64,000 nt of DNA, taken from assembly GCF_965138225.1 (NCBI RefSeq), contig NZ_CBCSAX010000004.1; one strand, written 5' to 3'. Origin of the DNA: Helicobacter_D ganmani (GTDB lineage Bacteria > Campylobacterota > Campylobacteria > Campylobacterales > Helicobacteraceae). Below the pieces are notes generated by a model. That model made no database searches. It was not told where the DNA came from and saw nothing but the letters and a program-made list of their open reading frames with translations. The translations under genes and the position numbers were made by a program. This document shows, piece after piece, positions 8,933 to 18,144 of this stretch (position 1 is its first letter; the number at the start of each line of letters is the position of its first letter).

Positions 8933-11394
8933 TATTGGACCACAAAATTTACTAATTTTTTAGGCACAACAATTTCTTTAAGAATTGTTTTGCCTTCTAT
9001 CCACTTCGCAACTTCTGCTTTAGCAAGATTCAAAATCTCTCCATTACTACTTGTTAAATCCACTTTGATTTCTCCGCGTCTTTTCCCATTAATCGTGATT
9101 GCCATTACGATAGAATCCTCTTTTAAAGCTTCCTTATCTATTGGAATTTCTGTAAAATTTTGCAAGCAAAAGTATTCTTGACTTAATTCCCAACAAATAT
9201 GAGGAATAATCGGCTCTAAAATATTTAAAAGAATAAAATATCCCTCACTCCAAATTTCTGCATTATCTTGTTCGTTTAAGGCATTTAAAGCCTCCATGCA
9301 CGCAGCAATTAGGGTATTAAAAGCATAACCATTGGCGTGACAGAAAGTTTCTTGATATTTTTTCAACGCTTCATAAACCTTTTTGCGCGCATATTTTTCT
9401 TTTTCATTTAAATTTTGCGATTGGATTTTGGGCAAATTTTGTATTTTTTGTATCTTTTCCACCTTAGCACAAAGTCGTTTAATGAAGCGATATGAACCTT
9501 CCAAGGCCAAATCATTCCATTCTAATTCGCGCACTGGAGGTGCTGCAAAAAGAATAAATAATCGTGCAGTATCTGCACCATATTGCGCAATAATTTCCTC
9601 TGGATCTACCACATTTCCTTTAGACTTGCTCATTTTTGCGCCTTCTTTGGTTACCATACCTTGCGTCAAAAGATGAGAAAAAGGCTCACTAGAATCCGTA
9701 TAGCCCAAAGAGCGTAGGACTTTTGTAAAAAATCGTGAATAAAGTAAGTGCAAAATTGCGTGCTCAATTCCACCAATATATTCATCTACATCCATCCAAT
9801 AACTCTCATCTGCGCGACTAAAGGCTTCTTCTTGACGCAATTGTGTCGGTGTCGTATAACGCAAAAAATACCAACTAGATTCTACAAAAGTGTCTAATGT
9901 GTCTGTCTCTCTCACAGCATTTTTGCCACATTGCGGACAAGCACAATGCTTCCAATAAGGGTGCTTATCTAGCGGATTTCCCTCTCCGTCAATCACAACA
10001 TCTTCAGGTAATGTAACAGGCAAATTTGTCTCTGCTACGATTCCACAATCTTTACAATGCACTAATGGAATCGGAGTGCCCCAATATCTCTGTCTTGAAA
10101 CACCCCAATCCCGCAATTTAAAATTCACAACAGCTTTACCTAATTGATTTTTCTCAAAATATTCAATAATTTTGATTTTTGCCTCTTCATTATCCAATCC
10201 ATTAAATTCTTGCGAATGAATTAAGATTCCATTTCCGTCATAAAAGTTCTCTTTTGCTAGCTTTGCCTTAGAATCTTTTGCAATAATGACAGGGAGAATC
10301 GGTAAGTGGTATTTTTTGGCAAAATCATAATCCCTTTCATCGTGTGCAGGCACACTCATAACCGCACCGCTTCCATAGCTGATGAGGACAAAATTTGCGA
10401 CCCATAGCGGAATTTTTGCGTGTGTTAGCGGGTGGATTACGAAAATACCAAGTGGCACCCCCTCTTTGTCTTGTTGTGCGCGCTCTTTTTCGCTTGTATT
10501 TTGAATCGTAAGGATTTGCTCTGTTTGTTTTTGTGTGATTCCATAAGATTCTGCATTTTCTAAAACCGCTTTTACAAGAGGGTGTTCTGGAGCCAAAGCG
10601 CAATAACTTACACCAAAAATTGTATCTGGACGCGTAGTGAAAACTTCTATATTCTCTATCGCACCTTTTGAATATTCTATTTTGTTTTCTAATTTAAAAG
10701 TGAATTTCAATCCCTCTGACCTGCCAATCCAATTTCTTTGCATTGTCAGCACTTGATTAGGCCATTTACCTTCTAATGTTTCTAAATCGTCCAATAATTC
10801 TTGTGCATAATCCGTAATTTTAATGTAATACTGATACATTTCCTTTTGCACCACAGGAGTATCACAACGCCAACATTTCCCCTCAATCACTTGCTCGTTT
10901 GCAAGCACGGTTTGGTCTTTTGGACACCAATTCAAAAAACCTTTCTTGCGATAAATCAAGCCTTTTTCCCACATTGCAATAAATAAAGATTGTTCCCATT
11001 TAGAATAAATAGAATCACAAGTGGCAAATTCGCGTGTTTTAGAGAATGAGAATCCCAAACTATAAAGCTGACGTTTCATATTTTCAATATTAGAATAAGT
11101 CCAAACTTTTGGGTGAGTTTTATGTTTTATTGCAGCATTTTCTGCGGGCATTCCAAAGGCGTCCCAACCAATCGGGTGCAAGACATTGAATCCCTCCTTG
11201 CGAAATTTTCTAGCAATTGCATCACTAATACAATAATTGCGCACATGCCCCATATGAATATTACCGCTAGGGTAAGGAAACATACTTAAAATATATTTTT
11301 TGGGTAATGTTTTATCGGGTTTTGGTTCATATGCTTGATTCTCTTCCCAAAAATCTTGCCATTTCTTTTCAATTGCTTTTGCATTATACTCCAC
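8932..11394 (-). CDS. leuS: Leucyl-tRNA synthetase
   Basis: An 820-residue class I aminoacyl-tRNA synthetase. The HIGH motif appears as HMGH in PSGNIHMGHVRNY and the KMSKS motif as GAKMSKSKGNVVDP. Between them are the CP1 editing domain (TTRPDTIFGVSY, VMSVPAHDERDYDFA) and zinc-like cysteine pairs (CRYCD-type CWRCD, CKDCG, CPQCG). Tryptophan-rich core LRDWGVSRQRYWGTPIP is intact. The C-terminal anticodon-binding domain ends normally. It starts 8 bases after the DUF6394 gene and overlaps lptE by one base. Confidence 0.97.
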   Translation of the reverse strand: MEYNAKAIEKKWQDFWEENQAYEPKPDKTLPKKYILSMFPYPSGNIHMGHVRNYCISDAIARKFRKEGFNVLHPIGWDAFGMPAENAAIKHKTHPKVWTYSNIENMKRQLYSLGFSFSKTREFATCDSIYSKWEQSLFIAMWEKGLIYRKKGFLNWCPKDQTVLANEQVIEGKCWRCDTPVVQKEMYQYYIKITDYAQELLDDLETLEGKWPNQVLTMQRNWIGRSEGLKFTFKLENKIEYSKGAIENIEVFTTRPDTIFGVSYCALAPEHPLVKAVLENAESYGITQKQTEQILTIQNTSEKERAQQDKEGVPLGIFVIHPLTHAKIPLWVANFVLISYGSGAVMSVPAHDERDYDFAKKYHLPILPVIIAKDSKAKLAKENFYDGNGILIHSQEFNGLDNEEAKIKIIEYFEKNQLGKAVVNFKLRDWGVSRQRYWGTPIPLVHCKDCGIVAETNLPVTLPEDVVIDGEGNPLDKHPYWKHCACPQCGKNAVRETDTLDTFVESSWYFLRYTTPTQLRQEEAFSRADESYWMDVDEYIGGIEHAILHLLYSRFFTKVLRSLGYTDSSEPFSHLLTQGMVTKEGAKMSKSKGNVVDPEEIIAQYGADTARLFILFAAPPVRELEWNDLALEGSYRFIKRLCAKVEKIQKIQNLPKIQSQNLNEKEKYARKKVYEALKKYQETFCHANGYAFNTLIAACMEALNALNEQDNAEIWSEGYFILLNILEPIIPHICWELSQEYFCLQNFTEIPIDKEALKEDSIVMAITINGKRRGEIKVDLTSSNGEILNLAKAEVAKWIEGKTILKEIVVPKKLVNFVVQ

Positions 11395-11402
11395 ATTTAC
11401 TC

Positions 11403-11744
11403 CTAATTGTAGTCATTATAGCTTTTAACGCTTTCAATTGCTACAAATACGATAGAAACGATATTTGCCACCACTGCTCCTAATGCCAAAGCCACTGCGA
11501 CATTTGTATTATCAAATACCTGCATATAGATAAAAGAGGGAATTAAATGTAAATCCGCTACAAGCGAGGCTGCCATTAATTCTGCAGACATATAACTTCT
11601 TACACCAACTTTTAAAATCGTGGATAAAAGATTGACGCCACCGGCAATAAATAGCATTACAAGGCTTTGGTCATACAAAAATCCGACTGTAGAAGTTAAA
11701 CTCATTAAAATAAAAAATATAAAGAGAACCTTACCCCAATCCAT
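11403..11744 (-). CDS. DUF6394-like small integral membrane protein
   Basis: A 113-residue protein with about four hydrophobic segments (residues 5-24, 27-47, 58-75, 83-104) and almost no soluble part. It occupies the place between leuS and secF that a conserved hypothetical holds in H. pylori (HP1548) and C. jejuni. Its start overlaps the secF stop by one base. Conservation beside secDF suggests a link to membrane insertion or export, but no catalytic motif is visible and the function is unknown. Confidence 0.7.
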   Translation of the reverse strand: MDWGKVLFIFFILMSLTSTVGFLYDQSLVMLFIAGGVNLLSTILKVGVRSYMSAELMAASLVADLHLIPSFIYMQVFDNTNVAVALALGAVVANIVSIVFVAIESVKSYNDYN

Positions 11745-12715
11745 TATATCCTTCCTTTCTCATACATTTCGCGTAATTTCTTTTTCTCCAATGCTCTACG
11801 CTCGGCATCAGCAACTTTTTGATGATATTTTTTTAAATCAAACTTAAATAAAATCACTAATTTACTTGCAACAAAAATAGAACTATAACTTCCCACAATA
11901 GAACCTACCAACATCGGCAGACTAAAGCCTTTGATGATTTCTCCTCCAAAAAGATAAAGTGTAAAGACAGAAAAAAACATTGTCAAAGAAGTGAGTATTG
12001 TGCGTGAAAGCGTTGCAGAAAGTGCCTCATTGATAACCTTTTCTAAACCATCATTTACACGCAAGCCAATCGTTTCTCGGATTCTATCAAAAATAATAAT
12101 CGTATCATTGATAGAATAACCAATCAAAGTCAAAAGTGCAGCAATCACTTCTAGGTTTAAGTCAATATCAAACAAAATCACAGCACCTGCAGAAATCACG
12201 ACATCATGCACAAGTGCCAAAACCGCCGCTAGTGCAAATCTCCACTCATAACGATAAGAAACATACAGCATAATACTCACAAGTGCCAATACAAGGGCTA
12301 AAGTGCCTTTTTCTTGCAATTCGCTCCCCACTTTTGGACCGACAATATCTACACGTCTAATATTCAATGTACCAGTATCTTTCAAGACTTCTGCGACTTC
12401 CTCACCAATGTTTTGATTTACGTTTGAAGTCGCGGTAGGTAGCTTGATTAAAATCTCTTCAGGAGAACCAAACTCACTGACTTGCGCACCTTTATAGGAA
12501 TCTACCAAATCTAACTTCGCCCGAATCTCTGCCAAAGGCGCAGGTGATTCGTATTGTAGTTGAATCAATGTCCCACCAGCAAAATCCACACCCAATGTGA
12601 AGCCCGGTTTCATAAACAAAACCAAGGACACAACAAACAAAATCAAAGAAAGCACGATTCCATAGTTTGACATCTTGACAAAATCATAAATTTTTTTGTG
12701 TTTGAAAAAATCCAT
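11744..12715 (-). CDS. secF: Protein translocase subunit SecF
   Basis: A 323-residue RND-type membrane protein. It has a first transmembrane helix (NYGIVLSLILFVVSLVLFMK), a periplasmic loop with VDFAGGTLIQLQYE, and the SecF signature in the later helices (AALLTLIGYSINDTIIIFDRIRE; LSRTILTSLTMFFSVFTLYLFGG). With SecD and YajC it uses proton motive force to pull exported chains through SecYEG. A charged C-terminal tail (about residues 290-323) is cytoplasmic. It follows secD by 8 bases. Confidence 0.96.
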   Translation of the reverse strand: MDFFKHKKIYDFVKMSNYGIVLSLILFVVSLVLFMKPGFTLGVDFAGGTLIQLQYESPAPLAEIRAKLDLVDSYKGAQVSEFGSPEEILIKLPTATSNVNQNIGEEVAEVLKDTGTLNIRRVDIVGPKVGSELQEKGTLALVLALVSIMLYVSYRYEWRFALAAVLALVHDVVISAGAVILFDIDLNLEVIAALLTLIGYSINDTIIIFDRIRETIGLRVNDGLEKVINEALSATLSRTILTSLTMFFSVFTLYLFGGEIIKGFSLPMLVGSIVGSYSSIFVASKLVILFKFDLKKYHQKVADAERRALEKKKLREMYEKGRI

Positions 12716-12723
12716 TTTTTTCC

Positions 12724-14304
12724 TTAACTTGCTCTCTCTTTATAACCAAACCACAAGGCATAGTTTCCAGATTTCATAATATAATTCTGCAAAGCTCTAA
12801 AAACTCCGTGTGTGCCAACAATAGCAGTGATAATAGAAGCCAAGATTCCAATACTCATTGTGATTGCAAAGCCTTTAATTGCACCCGTTCCGCACATATA
12901 AAGTAAAATTGCAGCAATCAAAGAAGTAAGATTGGAATCAAAAATTGCCCTTGAAGCATTTGCGTAGCCATTTTCCATTGACTTGATAAAATTCTCTTTG
13001 GCGCGGAATCCCTCACGGATTCTTTCATTAATAATCACATTTGCATCTACTGCCATACCAACGGTTAGAATAATTCCCGCCATTCCGGGAAGCGTTAAAG
13101 TCGCACCAAAAAGTGCCATAACCGCAACCACTAGCAAGATATTTATCACCATTGCAAGATTTGCAATCATTCCTGCGATTCCATAATAAAATACCATAAA
13201 GCCCATAACAAGCACCGCACCTGTGATAAGTGCCACTAAAGAAGCTTGAATACTATCCGCTCCTAAAGAGGGACCCACACTACGTTTTTCTAGCAAAGTA
13301 ATAGGAGCGGGTAATGCGCCACTTCTTAGCGCAATTGCTATATCACTTGCTTCTTGCACACTAAATCCACCACTAATCTGTCCGCTTCCTCCTCCAATTC
13401 TCTCGCGAATCACAGGGGCGGAATAGACTTTGCCATCTAGCACGACTGCCATACGATTGCCAACATTTTTACCCGAGAAATCACCAAAAATCTTTCCACC
13501 TTGTGTATTTAAGGTAAAATTAATAATTGGTTGTCCATTCTGGTCATACGCCGCTCTTGCGTCTGTTAGCATTTCTCCATCTAAAACAGGAATTGCTTTG
13601 AGCAAAATCTTTTGCTCGGGATTATTAATGAAAGGCAAAATCACATCACCCAAAGATTCTGCCTCTAGTTCTGTCATACTAGAAACTCTTGCGTTGCGTG
13701 CTTCATCTACCGCCATCATTTGCAAATGCCCACCTTTTGAGATAAGTTCTAAAGCGCGTTGTTCCTCTTCTTGTGTTTTAATACCTGGCAACTGCACCAA
13801 AATCGCGTCATCGCCTTGCTTGGTTACGCTTGGCTCGGATAATCCAAATTGGTCTAAACGATTCCGAATATTGCTAATTGCCTGCTCAATCGCAAAATTC
13901 TCTATATTTACAATTTCATCTTCCGTAAGAGAAAGTGTATAGTTTAGATTTTGCTCCTCTATTTTTAAACCCGAAATTTCTTTTAAATATCCATCTATCT
14001 TGGATTTTTCGTTAGAATCCAATAACTCAAATTGGACACTATTATTTTGCGCACTTAGATTATCTAATAAAATCTGCTCCTCTAATGTATAGTAATTAAT
14101 CTGTGAGGCGATAGAAGAATAACGCGTTTTTATAGCTTCTTGCGTTTTGACTCCCAAAAGTAAATTCAATCCCCCTTGTAAATCAAGCCCTAAAACGATT
14201 TTTGGTCCTTGTGTTTGAAAAAAGGAAGGAATAGAAAGTGCAATTCCAAAAAGAATTGCGAAAATAAAAAAAAATAGCTTGGAATTAAAAGGCTTTTTCA
14301 TCAT
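12724..14304 (-). CDS. secD: Protein translocase subunit SecD
   Basis: A 526-residue SecD with an N-terminal helix, the signature LGLDLQGGLNLLLGV, a large periplasmic region with NIRNRLDQFGLSEPSVTKQG and the head domain, and five C-terminal membrane helices including GMAVDANVIINERIREG, where the acidic and basic residues typical of proton transfer in SecDF are present. It lies 4 bases after yajC and 8 bases before secF, forming the usual yajC-secD-secF operon. Confidence 0.97.
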   Translation of the reverse strand: MMKKPFNSKLFFFIFAILFGIALSIPSFFQTQGPKIVLGLDLQGGLNLLLGVKTQEAIKTRYSSIASQINYYTLEEQILLDNLSAQNNSVQFELLDSNEKSKIDGYLKEISGLKIEEQNLNYTLSLTEDEIVNIENFAIEQAISNIRNRLDQFGLSEPSVTKQGDDAILVQLPGIKTQEEEQRALELISKGGHLQMMAVDEARNARVSSMTELEAESLGDVILPFINNPEQKILLKAIPVLDGEMLTDARAAYDQNGQPIINFTLNTQGGKIFGDFSGKNVGNRMAVVLDGKVYSAPVIRERIGGGSGQISGGFSVQEASDIAIALRSGALPAPITLLEKRSVGPSLGADSIQASLVALITGAVLVMGFMVFYYGIAGMIANLAMVINILLVVAVMALFGATLTLPGMAGIILTVGMAVDANVIINERIREGFRAKENFIKSMENGYANASRAIFDSNLTSLIAAILLYMCGTGAIKGFAITMSIGILASIITAIVGTHGVFRALQNYIMKSGNYALWFGYKERAS

Positions 14305-14308
14305 TCAA

Positions 14309-14581
14309 CTATTGCTCAAACTTTTTAGCAACATAATCTTTAGCTAGTTTCACAATCGTATCATCATTTAAACGAACCATAAAGAATTCTTCTTCACGTT
14401 TCACAATCTCAACGATAAACCCACCGCTTGTTATAATCTTGTCTCCCTTATCCAATGCCGCAACCATTTCTCTATGCTTTTTTGCTTGTGTTTGCTGCGG
14501 ACGAATGATTAAAAGATAAAAAATTGCAATCAAAACAATAAGTGGTAATAATTGCGCTAGTGTATTTCCAATATTTTCCAT
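14309..14581 (-). CDS. yajC: Preprotein translocase subunit YajC
   Basis: A 90-residue protein with one N-terminal membrane helix (LLPLIVLIAIFYLLIIRPQQ) followed by the family's KKHREMVAALDKGDKIITSG and a small basic domain. YajC associates with SecDF. It is first in the yajC-secD-secF set, and the 60 bases upstream separate it from the GT9 genes; in H. pylori nhaA follows here directly. Confidence 0.93.
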   Translation of the reverse strand: MENIGNTLAQLLPLIVLIAIFYLLIIRPQQTQAKKHREMVAALDKGDKIITSGGFIVEIVKREEEFFMVRLNDDTIVKLAKDYVAKKFEQ

Positions 14582-14641
14582 ATAAAATCCTCATTAATGA
14601 AAATAAAAGCGGATTTTAGCAGAGCTTTACTAATTAAATCT

Positions 14642-15701
14642 TTAAGCTAAATTTTGGATTAAAAAATCCTTAGCTCTTTGCAAAAAAATTTCTGCAAATT
14701 CTTTTTCTCTCGTCTGCCAACTTGTAGGCACAATGACATTCTCATAGATTCCACCCCAACCGCCCCCTTGCCATCTATTTTGCGCACTTTCTCTAATGAG
14801 TTCTAAGGTTGGAATCTTAAGATTATCCGCAATATGCACATTGCCTGTATTTGAGCTTAGAAGACAATCTAATCTACTGATAAACTCTACTAAATTAAGT
14901 AAATCTTGGTTATTTTTAAAAATCTTGAGATTTTCTTGCTCCATTTTGGGAAATTGGACGCCACTTTTTGGATAATCCATAAAAATAAAAAGGAATTGTG
15001 GAAACTCTTTGGCTAGATTTTCTGCAATCCTAAACCAAGTGGAAAAGGAAAAATTTTTGCCGGCATTTTTTAGGGTAACACAAAAAGGATTGACTCCGAT
15101 AATTTTTGCATATTTGCAAGCCTCAAGTTTTTCTAATATACTATCTACGAAAATAATGTTTTCTTCCTCTCTTTTTAATAAAGCTTTAGAATAATCAATC
15201 TTTGGAATCTCTTTATCAAAATGTTTTTTATTGATTGCACGCACGAGATTCAAGCTCCCCTCCATAAATGCACGATTCTGCCTCCAATAAGGATTGATGA
15301 CTTGCTCTACTTGAGGGATAAACAACATTCTTTTATGGAGCAAAAGATTCTTAGAAAAAGTAGTTAAAATTCGTTTGGTTGGAATCCTTTTAACTTCCCA
15401 AATTGCCTTTAAATTATCGTGTTGCAACAGAAGCAACACTACATCAAACTTCCTTGTTTTATCTTGCAAAACCTCATCAAAAGATACAATTTCATCAATC
15501 CATTCCATATTTCTAAACAAATTTTTACTTGTATTAAATTTTACAATTAGGCTTAAAGTCGCTTTTGGATAGAGAAACTTTGCCGCATAGAGACTTTTTA
15601 AAATTACCATTGCATCACCTATCCCAGCACAAAGTAGATAAAAAGCTATTTTAAGCGGAAAATCCCCCCCCCCCGCAGCTAAAGTTATTCCAAAATCTCA
15701 T
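14642..15701 (-). CDS. Phase-variable glycosyltransferase family 9 gene, out of frame in this sequence
   Basis: From the ATG at 15701 the frame reads MRFWNNFSC, enters 11 Gs and stops after only 16 codons (stop at 15651). Removing one G (or adding two) joins it without break to the downstream frame: a Pro-Leu-Lys-Ile start, then FYLLCAGIGDAMVILKSLYA, the GxGD nucleotide-sugar entry motif of GT9 heptosyltransferases. The restored protein is 352 residues, the same as the neighbour paralogue. Without the shift, translation could only begin at 15610 and would lack the GxGD loop. The C-terminal half has the donor-site motif SSNTGNVHIADNLKIPTLEL. Start and upstream stop overlap as TAATG. The likely role is adding a (heptose-like) sugar to LOS/LPS or capsule; the exact sugar is unknown. 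Confidence 0.85.
15664..15674. repeat. Poly-C/G (11) contingency tract inside the GT9 gene
   Basis: Eleven Cs on the plus strand (11 Gs in the coding direction) lie 9 codons after the GT9 start. Tracts of 9-12 G/C are the usual slipped-strand switches in Helicobacter and Campylobacter. With 10 or 13 Gs the gene is ON; with 11 (as here) or 12 it stops within 25 codons. Confidence 0.92.
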
Positions 15702-16759
15702 TAAAACTCCTTGTGATTTTTGACAAAAAGAATCAAATCCCTTGCCTTTTGCAAAAAAGATTCTAAATATTTTTGCTCTTCCTCGCGCCAATGAAGCGGC
15801 ATCGTAAGGGAAGAAAAATAACCTCCATAAAACCCCCCACTCCACTGCCTTGCAAGCCTTTGCACCATAACTTCCAAAGTCGGAATCTTAGCATTATCCG
15901 CTAGATGAATATGCCCACTATCCACACCCAAGATTCCATCGCAAGATTGCACAAAAGCAATCAAATCCTCCAAACCCTGTTCATTATAAAACACCTTGAG
16001 ATTCTCTTGCGTAAAGGGTGCAAAATGATATTGTGTCCCACGATAATTTACAAAAACAAACAGAATTTCCGAAAATTCCTTACTTAAAGCCTGCGCTAGA
16101 ATAATCCATTCTTTAATATTAAAATTAACTTTTCCTGTTAAACTTCTAGCAAAAGGAAAAATTCCAATTACTTGTTTATATCGTGTTCCCTTACCCAAAG
16201 CCCATAATAAAACTTTAATTCTCTGGGAGGAAGCCTCCAAAAGCGGTAATTTAGCTAATGAAAAATCCAAAGATTTTATTGTTTTGCCAAAAGTTTTGGG
16301 ATTAATTTGCCGCACAAGGTTGAGATTTCTTTGAATCTCATTGTGTGTTTGTAGCCAATAAGGATTGACACAAACTTGAAACTTTCTTAAATACTTTAAA
16401 TATAAAAAGGGCATATGAAGTAAAAGAGATTGACTTAATGTAACGATTTTGCGCTTTGCTTGAATAGACTCCGCTATTTCTAACACTTTAAGATTATGAT
16501 GTTCAATTACCAAAAGAATATCAAACTTCTTTTCCGAATCATTCTTAATCTTTGCAACTTCTAAAACCTCATCAATATAAGGGAGTTTTTTTGACGACAA
16601 AAGACATTTTTGATTTTTAACAAATAAAGTTAAATAACTTTCAAAATAGAGAGATTTAAGCGCGTAGAGACAAGGAATACACACTATTTCATCGCCAATT
16701 CCTCCACGCATTATATTGCCTAAAACTGCGATTTTGAAATGACTTTGTTGATTGAACAT
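15701..16759 (-). CDS. Glycosyltransferase family 9 (heptosyltransferase-like)
   Basis: A 352-residue GT9 protein. The N-terminus FKIAVLGNIMRGGIGDEIVC carries the GGxGD loop; the C-terminal donor-binding motif is GVDSGHIHLADNAKIPTLEV, with the Asp-Ser-Gly-x-x-His signature. Family members transfer heptose or similar sugars from ADP-linked donors during LPS/LOS core synthesis; the acceptor is not readable here. It is paralogous to the phase-variable gene just downstream, whose start overlaps its stop by one base. The pair sits between nhaA and yajC. The gene is intact, so a basal activity would remain when the neighbour is switched off. Confidence 0.82.
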   Translation of the reverse strand: MFNQQSHFKIAVLGNIMRGGIGDEIVCIPCLYALKSLYFESYLTLFVKNQKCLLSSKKLPYIDEVLEVAKIKNDSEKKFDILLVIEHHNLKVLEIAESIQAKRKIVTLSQSLLLHMPFLYLKYLRKFQVCVNPYWLQTHNEIQRNLNLVRQINPKTFGKTIKSLDFSLAKLPLLEASSQRIKVLLWALGKGTRYKQVIGIFPFARSLTGKVNFNIKEWIILAQALSKEFSEILFVFVNYRGTQYHFAPFTQENLKVFYNEQGLEDLIAFVQSCDGILGVDSGHIHLADNAKIPTLEVMVQRLARQWSGGFYGGYFSSLTMPLHWREEEQKYLESFLQKARDLILFVKNHKEF

Positions 16760-16803
16760 AGAGTCTTGTGCGAAAGACGAGCAAAAAGCCCATCTTGATG
16801 AGA

Positions 16804-18135
16804 TTAGTGGTGCGAGAGTTTGCCACGAATGATAAAAAAGATACTTCCTAAAATACCTGCTGTCAAAGAAGCAACAAGAATCGTGATTTTAGCAACATCT
16901 GTTGCAACAAGACCGTGTGCGCTATTGACATCAAATGCAAGATTAGTAACAAAAATAGACATCGTAAATCCAATCCCTCCTAAAGCTCCCGCTCCAAAAA
17001 TATCCATCCACGAAGCACCATTAGGACGCGCTGCGATTCCAAGCTTCTCTGCAACAAAAGTAAAGGTAAAGATTCCGATTGGTTTCCCAACCACAAGCCC
17101 TAAAAGAATTCCCAAAAAGACATGGTCAATGCTAAAATCAATATTAGAACCAATCGCAACTCCAGCATTTGCAAACGCAAAAATTGGCATAATGAGATAA
17201 TTGCTATAAGGTGCAAGTGCGTGTTCTAAACGCAAGAGCGGATTTTGCACCGCATTTTTTTCTTTGCTTAAATGGTGTAAAGCTTCCACTTGTTCATTTT
17301 GAAGTAAGATTCCATCTTTTTTCGTTTCTGCCTCTTGAAAATGACTCACGATTGTTTTAAGTTTGTCCATAAAGGAAAGTGTGTCAATCTTAGGCGCAAC
17401 AGGAATCGTAAAAGCAAGCATAACCGCTGCAATTGTCGCATGCACACCACAATTATGCACGGCAATCCACAAAAAGACTCCCAAAAGCATATAAGGAGTT
17501 AGAGCCTTAACGCCCATTTTGCCAAGTATCACAAGCACAACAATAATCCCCGCCGCAACTGCCAACCATTCAAGAGAAACTCCAGTAGAATAGAATAATG
17601 CAATAACGATAATTGCACCCAAATCGTCCGCAACTGCCAAGGAAACCAAAAAGACTTTAACAGAGATAGAAACGCGTTTCCCAAGTATTGCCAATACCCC
17701 CAATGCAAACGCAATGTCTGTCGCCATTGGAATTCCAAACCCTGTTACAGAATCTGTGCCTACATTTAAAGCATAATAAATAATTCCCGGTCCAATCATT
17801 CCACCAAGTGCAGCAATAATCGGTAATGCAGCACGTTTAAATCCCGCAAGTTCTCCAAAAAGCACTTCGCGTTTAATTTCTAATCCTACAACCAAAAAGA
17901 AAAATGCCATTAAAACATCGTTAATCCAATGTTCTAAGCTCATTCCAATGAAATGTCCATTTACACTAAAACCAAATTTAGTTTTCCAAAGCTGCGCATA
18001 CGCTTCACCCAAAGGCGAGTTTGCGACAATCATCGCCAAAATTGCACAACATAGCAATAAAACACCCGCAAAAGATTCGCTTTGTGTGATTTTTTTAAAA
18101 ATCGCTAAAAAACCTTTTTTATTTTCCGCTTCCAT
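16804..18135 (-). CDS. nhaA: Na+/H+ antiporter NhaA
   Basis: A 443-residue antiporter with the family landmarks: the N-terminal AFFFLVVGLEIKREVLFGEL, the conserved IPMATDIAFALGVLAILGKR, and SLAVADDLGAIIVIALFYS, holding the paired Asp residues of the ion site. An extended cytoplasmic loop (about residues 250-300), with a Gln/His/Lys-rich stretch, replaces the short loop of E. coli NhaA; the same extension is typical of Helicobacter NhaA. It lies 9 bases after addA and 44 bases before the GT9 pair. Confidence 0.95.
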   Translation of the reverse strand: MEAENKKGFLAIFKKITQSESFAGVLLLCCAILAMIVANSPLGEAYAQLWKTKFGFSVNGHFIGMSLEHWINDVLMAFFFLVVGLEIKREVLFGELAGFKRAALPIIAALGGMIGPGIIYYALNVGTDSVTGFGIPMATDIAFALGVLAILGKRVSISVKVFLVSLAVADDLGAIIVIALFYSTGVSLEWLAVAAGIIVVLVILGKMGVKALTPYMLLGVFLWIAVHNCGVHATIAAVMLAFTIPVAPKIDTLSFMDKLKTIVSHFQEAETKKDGILLQNEQVEALHHLSKEKNAVQNPLLRLEHALAPYSNYLIMPIFAFANAGVAIGSNIDFSIDHVFLGILLGLVVGKPIGIFTFTFVAEKLGIAARPNGASWMDIFGAGALGGIGFTMSIFVTNLAFDVNSAHGLVATDVAKITILVASLTAGILGSIFFIIRGKLSHH

Positions 18136-18144
18136 AACTCCTCC

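Noticed and set aside
13430..13942. 170-codon frame opposite secD
   Set aside because: Antisense to conserved secD codons; proline/serine-rich shadow composition, no family resemblance.
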